Positions 1 to 8,488 of a DNA stretch of 64,000 bases are shown in pieces. Numbering within the stretch: position 1 is the stretch's first letter; each line of letters begins with the position of its first letter. The position numbers and the translations under genes were made by a program. Source of the stretch: Craspedostauros australis (taxonomy: Eukaryota; Bacillariophyta; Bacillariophyceae; Mastogloiales; Achnanthaceae); NCBI GenBank assembly GCA_026770025.1, contig JAMXDE010000007.1, positions 930,001 to 994,000 of the forward strand. The letters run 5' to 3'. The notes beneath the pieces were generated by a model that saw only the letters and a program-made list of their open reading frames with translations, did no database searches and was not told where the DNA came from.

Positions 1-2
1 AA

Positions 3-2858
3 GCCGTTCTGAACGACATGGACTTTGAGATCGTCGAGAAGCTCCTGGGCATGGCAGTCCCGGACTATGGTGCGCAATACCTGGACCAAGGCCAAAGCCT
101 CGAGGGCATCACGTTACAGGACGTCGCCAGTCCCCGGCCGAAGGCCCTGTTCCACAGCTTCTCGCACTTCCTTGGCAAGTTCGAATTCCCCACTGAGCGC
201 GATGGAGTTCTGTTGCATCGCAGCAACGACAACAGCACCGTCCTCGTGCGAGCGGTGGAGCACGTCATTGCGACGGAGTCATTCCGCGAAGGCAAGAAGC
301 TTGCCCCAGGCACGGCAGAGGAGGCCATCTGGAGTCACGGCGAGGCTGAGCGCGATGAAGATGATTACATGGAATCCAAATTCGAGCTAGGCAGAAGGCG
401 CGTCTACTTCAAATTCATGAAGCACCCTGATGCGTACGAGAATGAGGTGCAGTGCCGCAAGCAGCTGAGCATGGACAGCGCAGATGGAAGGACCGATGGT
501 GACGGCAGCAATCGCAATGGCAACGGCAACCTGCTCGTGCCGTTGCGTCAGAAGTACAGCTTCTTCGGCGATACCAACGCAGACAAGCGGTACAAGCACG
601 ATGCCTCCGACGAACGCTTCAACATGCTTCACTTCCTCGGCAACGAGTCCATCTGCCTCACGGATTACCCGTACGCCCTCGTCTTCCCACATTCCGAGGA
701 GGGTGATCTATTCGACTACTTCTACCATCACGGCGTGGAGGACATGGATGAAGTGGCAGATATCGCAGCGCAGGTCGCGCGCACTCTGCAGCTCATGCAT
801 ACGAAGCGCGTCATCCATGGCAACGTCTCCATGCGCACCATCTTCATGGTGCCACGTGTTGAGGATACGCAACGATCGTGGGCCATGTCCGACTTTTCCA
901 ACTCGAGCCAGCTCAGAGGCGGACAGCCAGCATTCTCCGGCAGCATCTCGCATGATGGATCGGCGCAGTTCTCAACATCCACCCTGCCACCGGAGATGTT
1001 CGTCAAGCTGACAGCGGGAGAATCCAGGATGTACCATGCCTACTGGGAGGCTGTGAAGGAACAGTACGACGTCGAGGTTGATCAAACCGTGGTGACGCCG
1101 CGTGTGGACATTGAAACAGGCAGCACATACGTGGTCCGGTGCCACTACGTTCCCAAGGAGGAGTACAGCGCTGCAGGCAAACCCCAGGACAAGAAGAAGC
1201 TGCCCGAACTTCCGTACAAGCTGCTGCCAACCCGCGAGAGCATCGACATTTGGTGCTTCGGCCAAGTGCTGTACGCTCTGTGCACGGGTGGACGGCCGCT
1301 GTTCCCGTTGAACACGAAGAGCCTTCAGCTGCTGGATTACGTCGACATCAATGGGTGGACCGACGAGAAGGCCACTTCGCTGATCACGGAGCACGTGAAG
1401 GACCCGCTGGCGCAGGACCTGCTGCTGCAGCTGCTGTCATGCTACGAGAACCGATCGACTCTGAAGATGGAGGCAATCCTTAAGCACCCATTCCTCAGGA
1501 ATGCCGGCAGAAGCGGCAGAGACGATGACGATGATGACGACTACTACGGTGCCTTCAGCAGCACGAACCCAGCCCAGGATGCGGCTGCAAAGCGCATCAT
1601 CGAACGCCGAACGCAGGCCACGATGAAGCAGCGACGATGGCGCCAGACCGTGATCACAGAACGGGCAGAGACCGACTGGTTGCAGCAGCGCACAGCCTCC
1701 ATCAACTGCTGGAACTTCAAGACGCTGTGTCGCATCAACTTCTCGGCAACGGAGATGGTGAAAGCCCACCTGGGCCGCCAGACGGAAGCGCTGGCGATGC
1801 CGTGCGGCATCATCATTCTGCCGTACAAGCTATCGGCGAAGAACAAGAAGGGCATGCTGGCACCGACGTCGAAGAAGGACGTGGAACGCTCGGAACGCAT
1901 GGGGACGTTGCTGCTTTCGCTGGCGAGGGTGTGCTCGTTTGCCGTCCATGTGACGGAGACGATAGCCTCGGGCGAAGGTCCGTGGACCGCAAGGCACCTG
2001 ATCGAGTCGCTGAAGTACACCGACCTTTCGTTCCAAGATATGTACAAGGATGTCGAGAAGATCGCCGCCGAACACGTCGAAGCGTATCGCTCTGATCCCT
2101 CGATGGTGGCACGCAAGCTGGTGTCGAGGAAGGTGCGTGAGATCGTCAGGTTCTTCCGCGATGCCAAGTCGGCCTACATCTACCTCGTCGACGAAGCCAG
2201 CGGCGTGCCTCTGGCCGACAATCAGTACGAGCCGTACCCGCTGTCCGTGCCCGAGGCGGGCATCGAGAACATCCTGCTGAAGATGCTGCCCTTCATGCAC
2301 ATTTGCTGCATGTACGCTCGTGGATCCGCCGGTGGCATCTCCGGGTTGGTGAAGCTCATCTTCGAGGCAGCGTACCCGCACGTGCCACCCTCGTGGAACT
2401 CGTCCGCGAACGGGCTGACACACAGACTGAACGACCCCCAATCGTTGAAGGAGGCGGCGTACCTGCAGGACAACATTGCATTCATGACGGGATCCAAGAC
2501 CGCCGATCCTTGCGGCGACTTGCTCTTCATCCGTGACGTGATGCTGAGACGCGACATGGCGCGCAAGTTCTGCGACATGGTCCGCATCCAGTCCGCCAAC
2601 GCGACGTTCTGGACCACGAAGGAGAATGCCGAGGAGATTCAGGAGGCGACAGAGTCGTACACGTTCCGTGACGCCCTGGAGATCCAGCGCACGCTGGAGG
2701 CCAAGCTGGACAAGAACGAGATGACGATCAAGAAGCTGGAGGAGGAGATCGAACGCCTCAAGTTCCACAACAAGATGAACTTGACCTTGCCTGACAACGT
2801 CGATGGTGCGGATGGCAACGAATCCGATGACATCTCCGAGGCCAACGCCGTCGAGTAG
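3..2858 (+). CDS. Pseudokinase-like protein with C-terminal coiled coil, 5' partial
   Basis: The frame is open to the left edge; the first visible Met is at 18, giving 946 residues, so the true start may lie outside. Residues about 128-500 look like a degenerate protein kinase domain. A VYFKFMKHPDAYENEV stretch (near 129-144) resembles a VAIK-type beta3 strand followed by the alpha-C Glu. HGN at 267-269 replaces HRD, so the catalytic Asp is Asn, and DFS at 292-294 replaces DFG. A PPEMF activation-segment end, an SIDIWCFG helix and an ILKHPFL end follow. The roughly 350-residue C-terminal region is not recognised and ends in a charged coiled coil near 870-905. From family knowledge, loss of the catalytic Asp suggests a scaffold or allosteric role; that is inference. 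Similar kinase-like proteins are common in stramenopiles. Confidence 0.75.
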   Translation, partial: AVLNDMDFEIVEKLLGMAVPDYGAQYLDQGQSLEGITLQDVASPRPKALFHSFSHFLGKFEFPTERDGVLLHRSNDNSTVLVRAVEHVIATESFREGKKLAPGTAEEAIWSHGEAERDEDDYMESKFELGRRRVYFKFMKHPDAYENEVQCRKQLSMDSADGRTDGDGSNRNGNGNLLVPLRQKYSFFGDTNADKRYKHDASDERFNMLHFLGNESICLTDYPYALVFPHSEEGDLFDYFYHHGVEDMDEVADIAAQVARTLQLMHTKRVIHGNVSMRTIFMVPRVEDTQRSWAMSDFSNSSQLRGGQPAFSGSISHDGSAQFSTSTLPPEMFVKLTAGESRMYHAYWEAVKEQYDVEVDQTVVTPRVDIETGSTYVVRCHYVPKEEYSAAGKPQDKKKLPELPYKLLPTRESIDIWCFGQVLYALCTGGRPLFPLNTKSLQLLDYVDINGWTDEKATSLITEHVKDPLAQDLLLQLLSCYENRSTLKMEAILKHPFLRNAGRSGRDDDDDDDYYGAFSSTNPAQDAAAKRIIERRTQATMKQRRWRQTVITERAETDWLQQRTASINCWNFKTLCRINFSATEMVKAHLGRQTEALAMPCGIIILPYKLSAKNKKGMLAPTSKKDVERSERMGTLLLSLARVCSFAVHVTETIASGEGPWTARHLIESLKYTDLSFQDMYKDVEKIAAEHVEAYRSDPSMVARKLVSRKVREIVRFFRDAKSAYIYLVDEASGVPLADNQYEPYPLSVPEAGIENILLKMLPFMHICCMYARGSAGGISGLVKLIFEAAYPHVPPSWNSSANGLTHRLNDPQSLKEAAYLQDNIAFMTGSKTADPCGDLLFIRDVMLRRDMARKFCDMVRIQSANATFWTTKENAEEIQEATESYTFRDALEIQRTLEAKLDKNEMTIKKLEEEIERLKFHNKMNLTLPDNVDGADGNESDDISEANAVE

Positions 2859-2998
2859 AGCCCATTGTCAATATTACATACAATAGTAGAATACGATCGC
2901 AGGAGTTTCATGAATGTTATTGTATAATAGGTCGTAACAGTATCAACACACAATGTATTTCAGCACATCCTCGGACTTTTTCTGGAGTGTTCGTGCAT

Positions 2999-4240
2999 TC
3001 ACTTGGTGTCCGCCGTCTTGTCATAATGATGTCCATGCTTGCTCATCCGTTTCCAATAATCTCGAAACAACGCCTCGAAGGTCCCCAGATGTATCGGTTC
3101 GATGCCGAGACGATCCAATGCGTAGCACCACAGCGGCTGATCGCGCCACGAATCCAATTCCTGCGAGTAACGATCCCAGAAGAAGGTGGTCGCCTGCTGC
3201 CAGTGCACGCTGTTGGGATCGTATCCGATGTAATGGTTGGCGTAGAGCGTGCAGTTGGCATTGAAATCAGGCTGCGCCTGCATCCATCGTTTGGACGCCT
3301 CCACGTTGTCGCGGACGTCCTTGTTGCTGTGCAAGATGCGATCGAATTCCTGAAAGGCCCCGCCTCCTTTGTCGTGCTTGTTCTGTGCGATGCCGTATTT
3401 GGAGAGATGGATGGTGCGCGCGAGGTTCTTGTAGCGCTGCGAGTGCTTCGATTTGGGTCCGCAGAATCCGTCCATGTAGAAGACGGCCTGGCATCTGGCG
3501 ATTTCGGGGTGTTGCCAACCCATGAATTTGGGCCACCGCGATTTGGTGATGGAGCGGCGGTAGTGCTGGGGTATTTGTATCGCTGTGTTTGAGTTGGCAT
3601 GTTGCGCGGCGGTGGTGATGATCTTGGTCCAACCCTCGGCCTCGAGATCGGGCATGTTGGTGAATGCGAAATATCGGAATGTCGGGTTGGCGTCACGCTG
3701 CGATGCAACATCCGGTGGATGATCGGCGAATTCCGGATCCGTTCCGTACACGGCCGTGACGAAGCAGACCTCGTAGGGCGTGTCCGGCGTTGGTTCCCAC
3801 AGCGACGCATTGGGACTTGGCCGTTGCGTTGTGGGTTGCGTTGCAGATTGAGCGGATGCGAGGATGTTGACAGTTGTGTTGGCAGTTGTGTTGGCAGCTT
3901 CCACGTCCACCAACTCTGGCACGTTCATCATGGACATGATCGATGAGTGCATAACAGAAGTTGGAGATTGGTGGATGGATGCAAATTGCCATGCTGAGAA
4001 GAAGGAGATGGTTATGCAGAATGGGAGCATGAGCCTGAAGATCGTCACCATCTTGCACCCTGGATCTGAGGATGGCTGAGAGCGGACATTCCCTCGCCGA
4101 AGGTGTTGGTGTTGTTGCTGTTGTTGTTGGTGCGGTTGGTGATGAGGCCTCCTCATGGTGGCGGAGTCTTTGGGTGTGGTGTCATAGGCCGTATTATAGA
4201 ATACTATTCTAGAATGTATGGCACGTCCGAGTAACCGCAA
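2999..4240 (-). CDS. Type II membrane glycosyltransferase-like protein (DUF616/hexosyltransferase-like)
   Basis: Single-exon frame of 413 residues. A basic, Gln/His-rich N-terminus precedes a hydrophobic segment (about residues 64-85), then a luminal domain, the layout of a Golgi type II glycosyltransferase. The domain has YEVCFVTAVYG, RYFAFTNMPDL, a KSRWPKFMGW block and a late WRDQPLWCYALDRLGI block. That order, with the Lys/Arg-W-x-K block followed by RDQ near the end, resembles DUF616/TOD1-type hexosyltransferases. A classical DxD is not obvious; YMDGFCG sits at the equivalent place. Met29 is an alternative start. The gene converges on the pseudokinase gene, with only 140 bases between the two stop codons. 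Assignment rests on motif resemblance only. Confidence 0.6.
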   Translation of the reverse strand: MRLLGRAIHSRIVFYNTAYDTTPKDSATMRRPHHQPHQQQQQQHQHLRRGNVRSQPSSDPGCKMVTIFRLMLPFCITISFFSAWQFASIHQSPTSVMHSSIMSMMNVPELVDVEAANTTANTTVNILASAQSATQPTTQRPSPNASLWEPTPDTPYEVCFVTAVYGTDPEFADHPPDVASQRDANPTFRYFAFTNMPDLEAEGWTKIITTAAQHANSNTAIQIPQHYRRSITKSRWPKFMGWQHPEIARCQAVFYMDGFCGPKSKHSQRYKNLARTIHLSKYGIAQNKHDKGGGAFQEFDRILHSNKDVRDNVEASKRWMQAQPDFNANCTLYANHYIGYDPNSVHWQQATTFFWDRYSQELDSWRDQPLWCYALDRLGIEPIHLGTFEALFRDYWKRMSKHGHHYDKTADTK

Positions 4241-5063
4241 TACACATCCAGCTTCTGCTTGACTCGGAGGTATGCTTCCTACTATTCTTGCGTCGCTGAA
4301 TCCGTCTCCTGCAGGGCATCAAGATGGCGAGCATCACCAATCACAGCACGCCACAGAGAGAGATGGAGAGAGGGAGGGAGGGAGTTGGAGGTCCGAGCAA
4401 CGGTCACAAGAGAAGAGGGTGCCTGTTGCTCACAACTCAATCCATCACTCACTGTCTCTCTTGAGTTGGACCAAGAAAGGAAACAAGAATGGAGACAAGA
4501 GAGGAAACAAGAATGGAGAGAAGAGAGGAAGGTGCAACAAACAAGAGGAGGAAAGAAAGCGAACGGCTCCTTTCACCATGGCGGAGGGGTTGTCTTTTTT
4601 GGCGGCATCCGTGATCCACGGTCATGTTTTGTGAAGGAATGGGTCTTGGGGAATGTCGCTCCGCCAACCAAAATGACCCTCGACTCGTCGGACCCACAAG
4701 TTGAATTTTCAAAAAGATCATTTTTCGTCGACGGTGGCAGCGTCAAACAAGAACAACAGAACGAGAGGAACAACGATGACGAAAGCCACGCTGGCAGCTG
4801 CCCAACAGTACGCCAGAATCGGTAACGTAGTGACATGTCATCACCACTCCGCGCAAAAACGGCATCATACACACGCACAAATGCACGCGCACAAATACAC
4901 GCGCAAACGAGGAAGGATAACTGCGCGAGAGAAGTCCGCGACAACAAGACCAACAACAACATCCTCCACACAACCACACAAAAACCGGAAGAGCCCGTCC
5001 ATTCATGCGACGTTGACGCAAAGCGCTGACCAACGACATTGATCGTTGCCACACCCACCCACG
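4241..5063. other. Intergenic, divergent promoter region
   Basis: It lies between the leftward glycosyltransferase-like gene and the rightward Gln-rich gene, so it should hold both promoters. Short open frames here overlap in several phases and have simple-sequence composition, so none is called. A purine-rich imperfect tandem array with units like GGAAACAAGAATGGAGA lies at about 4475-4535, and a GGGA-rich stretch at about 4363-4385. Confidence 0.5.
4475..4535. repeat. Purine-rich imperfect tandem repeat
   Basis: Alternating AAGAATGGAGA and AAGAGAGGAAAC units run for about 60 bases on the plus strand. It is upstream of the Gln-rich gene and has no coding signal. Confidence 0.55.
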
Positions 5064-6740
5064 ATGGATAACGTCATTCGGGTCACGCGCTTGGCCAGTT
5101 CCTCCACTCTTGGGAGGGCATCCGGTGCGGTGAGTTCTCAGGCAGCAACCAAGATGGGTTCGGAGTCCGAACAACCGCAGAAGCAGCAGCAACGGCATGA
5201 ACAGAAGCAACAGCAGAAACAGCAGCAGCAACAGCAGCAGCAACAGGAGAAACAGCAACAACAACAGCAGCAACAGCAGCAACAGCAACAACAATCACAA
5301 AGAAAGCAACCACCAGCACCACAACAGCAGCAACAACAGCAACAACAGCACACGCGCCCAGAGAAGGCTGCAGCGCCCATCATAGTTGTTGAAGGAGTTC
5401 CAGTGAAAGAGCTGATGTCATCACCGCAAAAGGTCGCAGCCCGAGTCATTGCCAGCACCTCCATCAGCACCTCCACCGCCAGCTCAAACCAAAGGGCAAG
5501 CAAAGGCTCTAATAACAGCATCAACAACAACAACAAGAACAAGATGACCAAGAGCAATGGGACTGCGAAGTTCGCCTCTTCCCAAACGCCAACCATGCCA
5601 TACGCGCACATTTACACGCAGAGCAGGAGCAAACAACGCCCTTCCACTCCCATGTCCACGATCCGTAAAAAGTTAAGCCGCCGGGTGCAAAAAAGACGTT
5701 TGAGACGTCACGCATCGTGCGGAGGCAGCGCCACTTCCTCCCTCACACCATCCCACGCTAGCACCTTCGACGACAGCGACACTCTCAACGACGAGTCCGT
5801 CTTCTCGTCCGAAAGCAAGCGCCGCGTGCGTTGGCATCCATCCTGCGATCGGCGGGACCAGCTGCGGCGTTCGCGCACCATCAGCATGCCGAGCTTCATC
5901 GGCGCTGTCATCGGTGCCACCTCCTCCGTTGTTCCGGACGACGACGCCGACGATACCTCCGCCGCACATGCACCTGCCGAGCCATCCGTCCCCAGGCGCA
6001 CATCCAGCATCCTCCGCAACTCGCGTGTCATCAACGTCAGGAGTCTCATGGAGAGGCTTCCGGAGTACGACCCTCTGGACTTCCCGGCCTCCGACGATAG
6101 CCCCGCCCGCGCTCGTTATCCCTCCTCTTTTGCTGGTTACGCTAACCACCACGGAGATGATGACAGCGACGATGACCACGACGATGATGACTTCAACACA
6201 GGAGGTACCGTCGTCCGCATGAAGTCCATCAAGTTCTCCCATCCGCTCAATCACCAGATCAACGATCAGAGCGACAGCCAAACTCCATCCGACACCAACG
6301 AAGTCGTCCGCATGAGCCCGATGGCCATCCCCCATCTCATCAGCAACGACCTTGGGCGCACACCTCCCAACGTGGAGGACGTCCGTCGCACGGAGGCACC
6401 CACCAAGCTCACCACCTTCAGCCCCTTCAACGCGGACGAACCCAGCGCGCTCTGGAACGGCAGCACCCAGGAGCATCATCCATCCTCCCTCCCGTACAAC
6501 TCCTTCCTCGGAATCATCATCCTTGGCATGCTCACCCCCGCCACGCTTTGGGTGCCCGTCACCATCGTGGCCCTCATCTATTTCGCCATGTCCTCCTTCA
6601 TCAACCTCTGGCAGACGGAACAACAAGACCAAGCCACCACACCGGAAGACACCTCGGGCTACTACAGGATACTCTACATGATTTACAGGGAAATCGTCTG
6701 CGGAGGTTCCGATCCTCCACCATCCGAACCGCGCAGCTAA
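5064..6740 (+). CDS. Gln-rich protein with C-terminal membrane anchor, unknown function
   Basis: The first ATG in this frame is at 5064, giving 558 residues; the frame continues upstream only through a TTG. The N-terminal quarter is a long polyglutamine tract (CAG/CAA mix). A basic block follows (KKLSRRVQKRRLRRH), then repeated RRVRWHPSC-like and RVINVRSLMERLPEYDPLDF motifs and an Asp-rich stretch. Near the C-terminus a long hydrophobic region (NSFLGIIILGMLTPATLWVPVTIV, about residues 475-510) can span a membrane once or as a hairpin. The layout suggests a tail-anchored or hairpin protein with a disordered cytoplasmic region. I do not recognise the family. The presence of conserved-looking non-repeat blocks after the polyQ argues that it is a real gene. 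Confidence 0.65.
   Translation: MDNVIRVTRLASSSTLGRASGAVSSQAATKMGSESEQPQKQQQRHEQKQQQKQQQQQQQQQEKQQQQQQQQQQQQQQSQRKQPPAPQQQQQQQQQHTRPEKAAAPIIVVEGVPVKELMSSPQKVAARVIASTSISTSTASSNQRASKGSNNSINNNNKNKMTKSNGTAKFASSQTPTMPYAHIYTQSRSKQRPSTPMSTIRKKLSRRVQKRRLRRHASCGGSATSSLTPSHASTFDDSDTLNDESVFSSESKRRVRWHPSCDRRDQLRRSRTISMPSFIGAVIGATSSVVPDDDADDTSAAHAPAEPSVPRRTSSILRNSRVINVRSLMERLPEYDPLDFPASDDSPARARYPSSFAGYANHHGDDDSDDDHDDDDFNTGGTVVRMKSIKFSHPLNHQINDQSDSQTPSDTNEVVRMSPMAIPHLISNDLGRTPPNVEDVRRTEAPTKLTTFSPFNADEPSALWNGSTQEHHPSSLPYNSFLGIIILGMLTPATLWVPVTIVALIYFAMSSFINLWQTEQQDQATTPEDTSGYYRILYMIYREIVCGGSDPPPSEPRS
5179..5350 (+). repeat. CAG/CAA polyglutamine tract
   Basis: An interrupted CAG/CAA array encodes most of residues 40-95 of the Gln-rich protein. 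The mixture of CAG and CAA codons suggests selection on the peptide rather than recent slippage alone. Confidence 0.8.
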
Positions 6741-7648
6741 ACTGCGCAGCTTCGCCAAAAAGGTACGTACCCGATGATCCTGACCATTGTTTATCAACTT
6801 ACGCGAATGCACACATGTGCATGCATGAGTGTGTCTTCCTTCCTGTCAATACACATCCCAAACACTGCTGCTGCTCCGCGCCGACAATAGCAACAGCCGC
6901 AACAAAGCATTCACGGACGGCGATGACGATGAGAGTGATGACGCCAATAACAATTACACAATGATAGGTCGTCAGAATTATCGACGAGAAAGCTTACTAG
7001 CGCATGACTCATCGGCCCAAACACCATGGATGATCGATCCTGTGCTTCATCCAGTTCCACACCCTCCAACCTCCTCACACAACTGCTGTTTCATGCCCTG
7101 CCTGACGCGCTTCATTCCCTCCATCTTCAAACTCCAACAGCCACATCTCGGGAGGCACTACCACAGTTTTGAGTCTGGATTGGGTAATTTCTTATACTTG
7201 TTTAGGTCTTATTGTTTTCATCTGTACAATCAGTCTGTACTCAATCGATGCACGTATTGTGGGATGAACCAAGATGCAGCTTCGTGGTCATCGGCGTGCC
7301 TCGGACGTCGTGTCTGAAAGTTCGTTGTTGCATTGGATTGCGTTCGGTTGGCGTGTTGGTACACATCTACACCTCGCAACGCCAGCGTCCATCTATCGTC
7401 TCAGCGATGCCGTTACTTGGTCGGAGACATTCGTGCGCATGATCTGATATGTGCTAAGACAGTCCTGTGCACGCCGTCGCATCCCGAGCACAGCTACAGA
7501 AGAAGTCTACCCCCGGATAGTGATGTATGCCAGAATATGATACAGTGATCGTGCCTATTGTTTGTTATTTCAGTTCCATCATGCGAGTGCGACGGAGTGT
7601 TTTGTCCAGAGAGAGAGAGAGAAGCAAAATACGGGCGCCCCTGCCTCC
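6741..7648. other. Intergenic region between convergent genes
   Basis: About 900 bases lie between the stop of the Gln-rich gene and the stop of the small thylakoid gene. Open frames here have no recognisable domain and poor composition. A GTACGT donor-like sequence immediately follows the Gln-rich stop codon but no matching coding acceptor is evident. I see no RNA gene. Confidence 0.4.
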
Positions 7649-8002
7649 TTACTTCTGCGATGGGTTCTTGGCATTCTTGATGCCGGCCATACGGGCCAGG
7701 TTGGGTGCGAAGAATGGCAGACTCAGTGCCAGACCACCGGCCAGGGCACCGCCCACAATCAATCCGCCGCTGCTGCCGCCCTCGCTGCTCGACGTCTTCT
7801 TTGGGACCACAGTCTGCTCCACGTCCATGGAGTATTCATCCTTCGCCAAAACGGGTGCGGCGGCCGTCAGGGTCGCCACCGTTGCGGCGCTGCTGCTCAG
7901 GAATGCGCGGCGACCGCCATTCACTGGACTGGGCTGCAGGGCGCATGTCGATGAGATGGTCGCGAGGACGATGAGAAGGAGTGCGGAGAGCGTGGTATTC
8001 AT
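7649..8002 (-). CDS. Small plastid (thylakoid) membrane protein with tripartite presequence
   Basis: The frame can be read further upstream, but the Met at 8002 starts a clean secretory signal (MNTTLSALLLIVLATISSTCA), so this start is preferred; 117 residues. The cleavage-region TCALQPS resembles the diatom plastid ASAFAP-type site though the +1 Phe is Leu. It is followed by a twin-arginine thylakoid-lumen-like signal (GGRRAFLSSSAA then AAPVLA). The mature part of about 70 residues has a Ser/Gly linker, one hydrophobic helix (GGLIVGGALAGGLALSLPFF) and a short basic tail. That is the shape of a small photosystem or thylakoid accessory subunit, but no specific subunit can be named. The upstream 8301-8320 stretch contains a TATATA-like box about 300 bases from the start. 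Confidence 0.7.
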   Translation of the reverse strand: MNTTLSALLLIVLATISSTCALQPSPVNGGRRAFLSSSAATVATLTAAAPVLAKDEYSMDVEQTVVPKKTSSSEGGSSGGLIVGGALAGGLALSLPFFAPNLARMAGIKNAKNPSQK

Positions 8003-8488
8003 TGTGATGTGCGTTCTGTTGAGTGGAATTGGTTGGAATCTGGGATTGTAGAATTTATGAGGAGGAAAGTGAAGGGCGACGTTGCGCCTCGTTGGCTGTG
8101 GAGGGACGACGACGACAACGACAACAACGATGGGGATGATGATGGGCGAGTTTGTCTGAGGTGCGATGCCGAATCTGAGAACCACATGCGTGCAGTGGCG
8201 AGAGAAACGTCAGAAACGCGATTTTGTGTGCGTGTGGGTCAGGGATCCAGAAACGGACCGGCGCGTACGACTAGCTTCGTATTAGCCTTTTCTATGTTGT
8301 GGCGGGTATATAGACAAATATAGCCATACCACAAATTGATGACTCGTTGTCCAAAGGAGGAGCCCCACCCGCCCACTCGCAATTGCCGACTATCTCTCTC
8401 TCTCTACTCACAGACAGACTCACGCATTCGATAATCGCCTGGTGGAACCTGATGGGAGCTAATCATAACATGCTGATATATTGTTTGC
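8003..8488. other. Intergenic, promoter of the small thylakoid protein gene
   Basis: This stretch separates the start of the leftward small thylakoid gene from the 3' end of the leftward fucosyltransferase-like gene. It holds a GAC/GAT-rich run near 8105-8150, a TATATA-like box near 8307-8312 and a CT dinucleotide run near 8391-8406. No gene is supported. Confidence 0.4.

Noticed and set aside
5138..5611. Cys-rich minus-strand frame opposite the polyQ tract
   Set aside because: Pure shadow of CAG/CAA repeats read as GCTG/TTG; not a gene.
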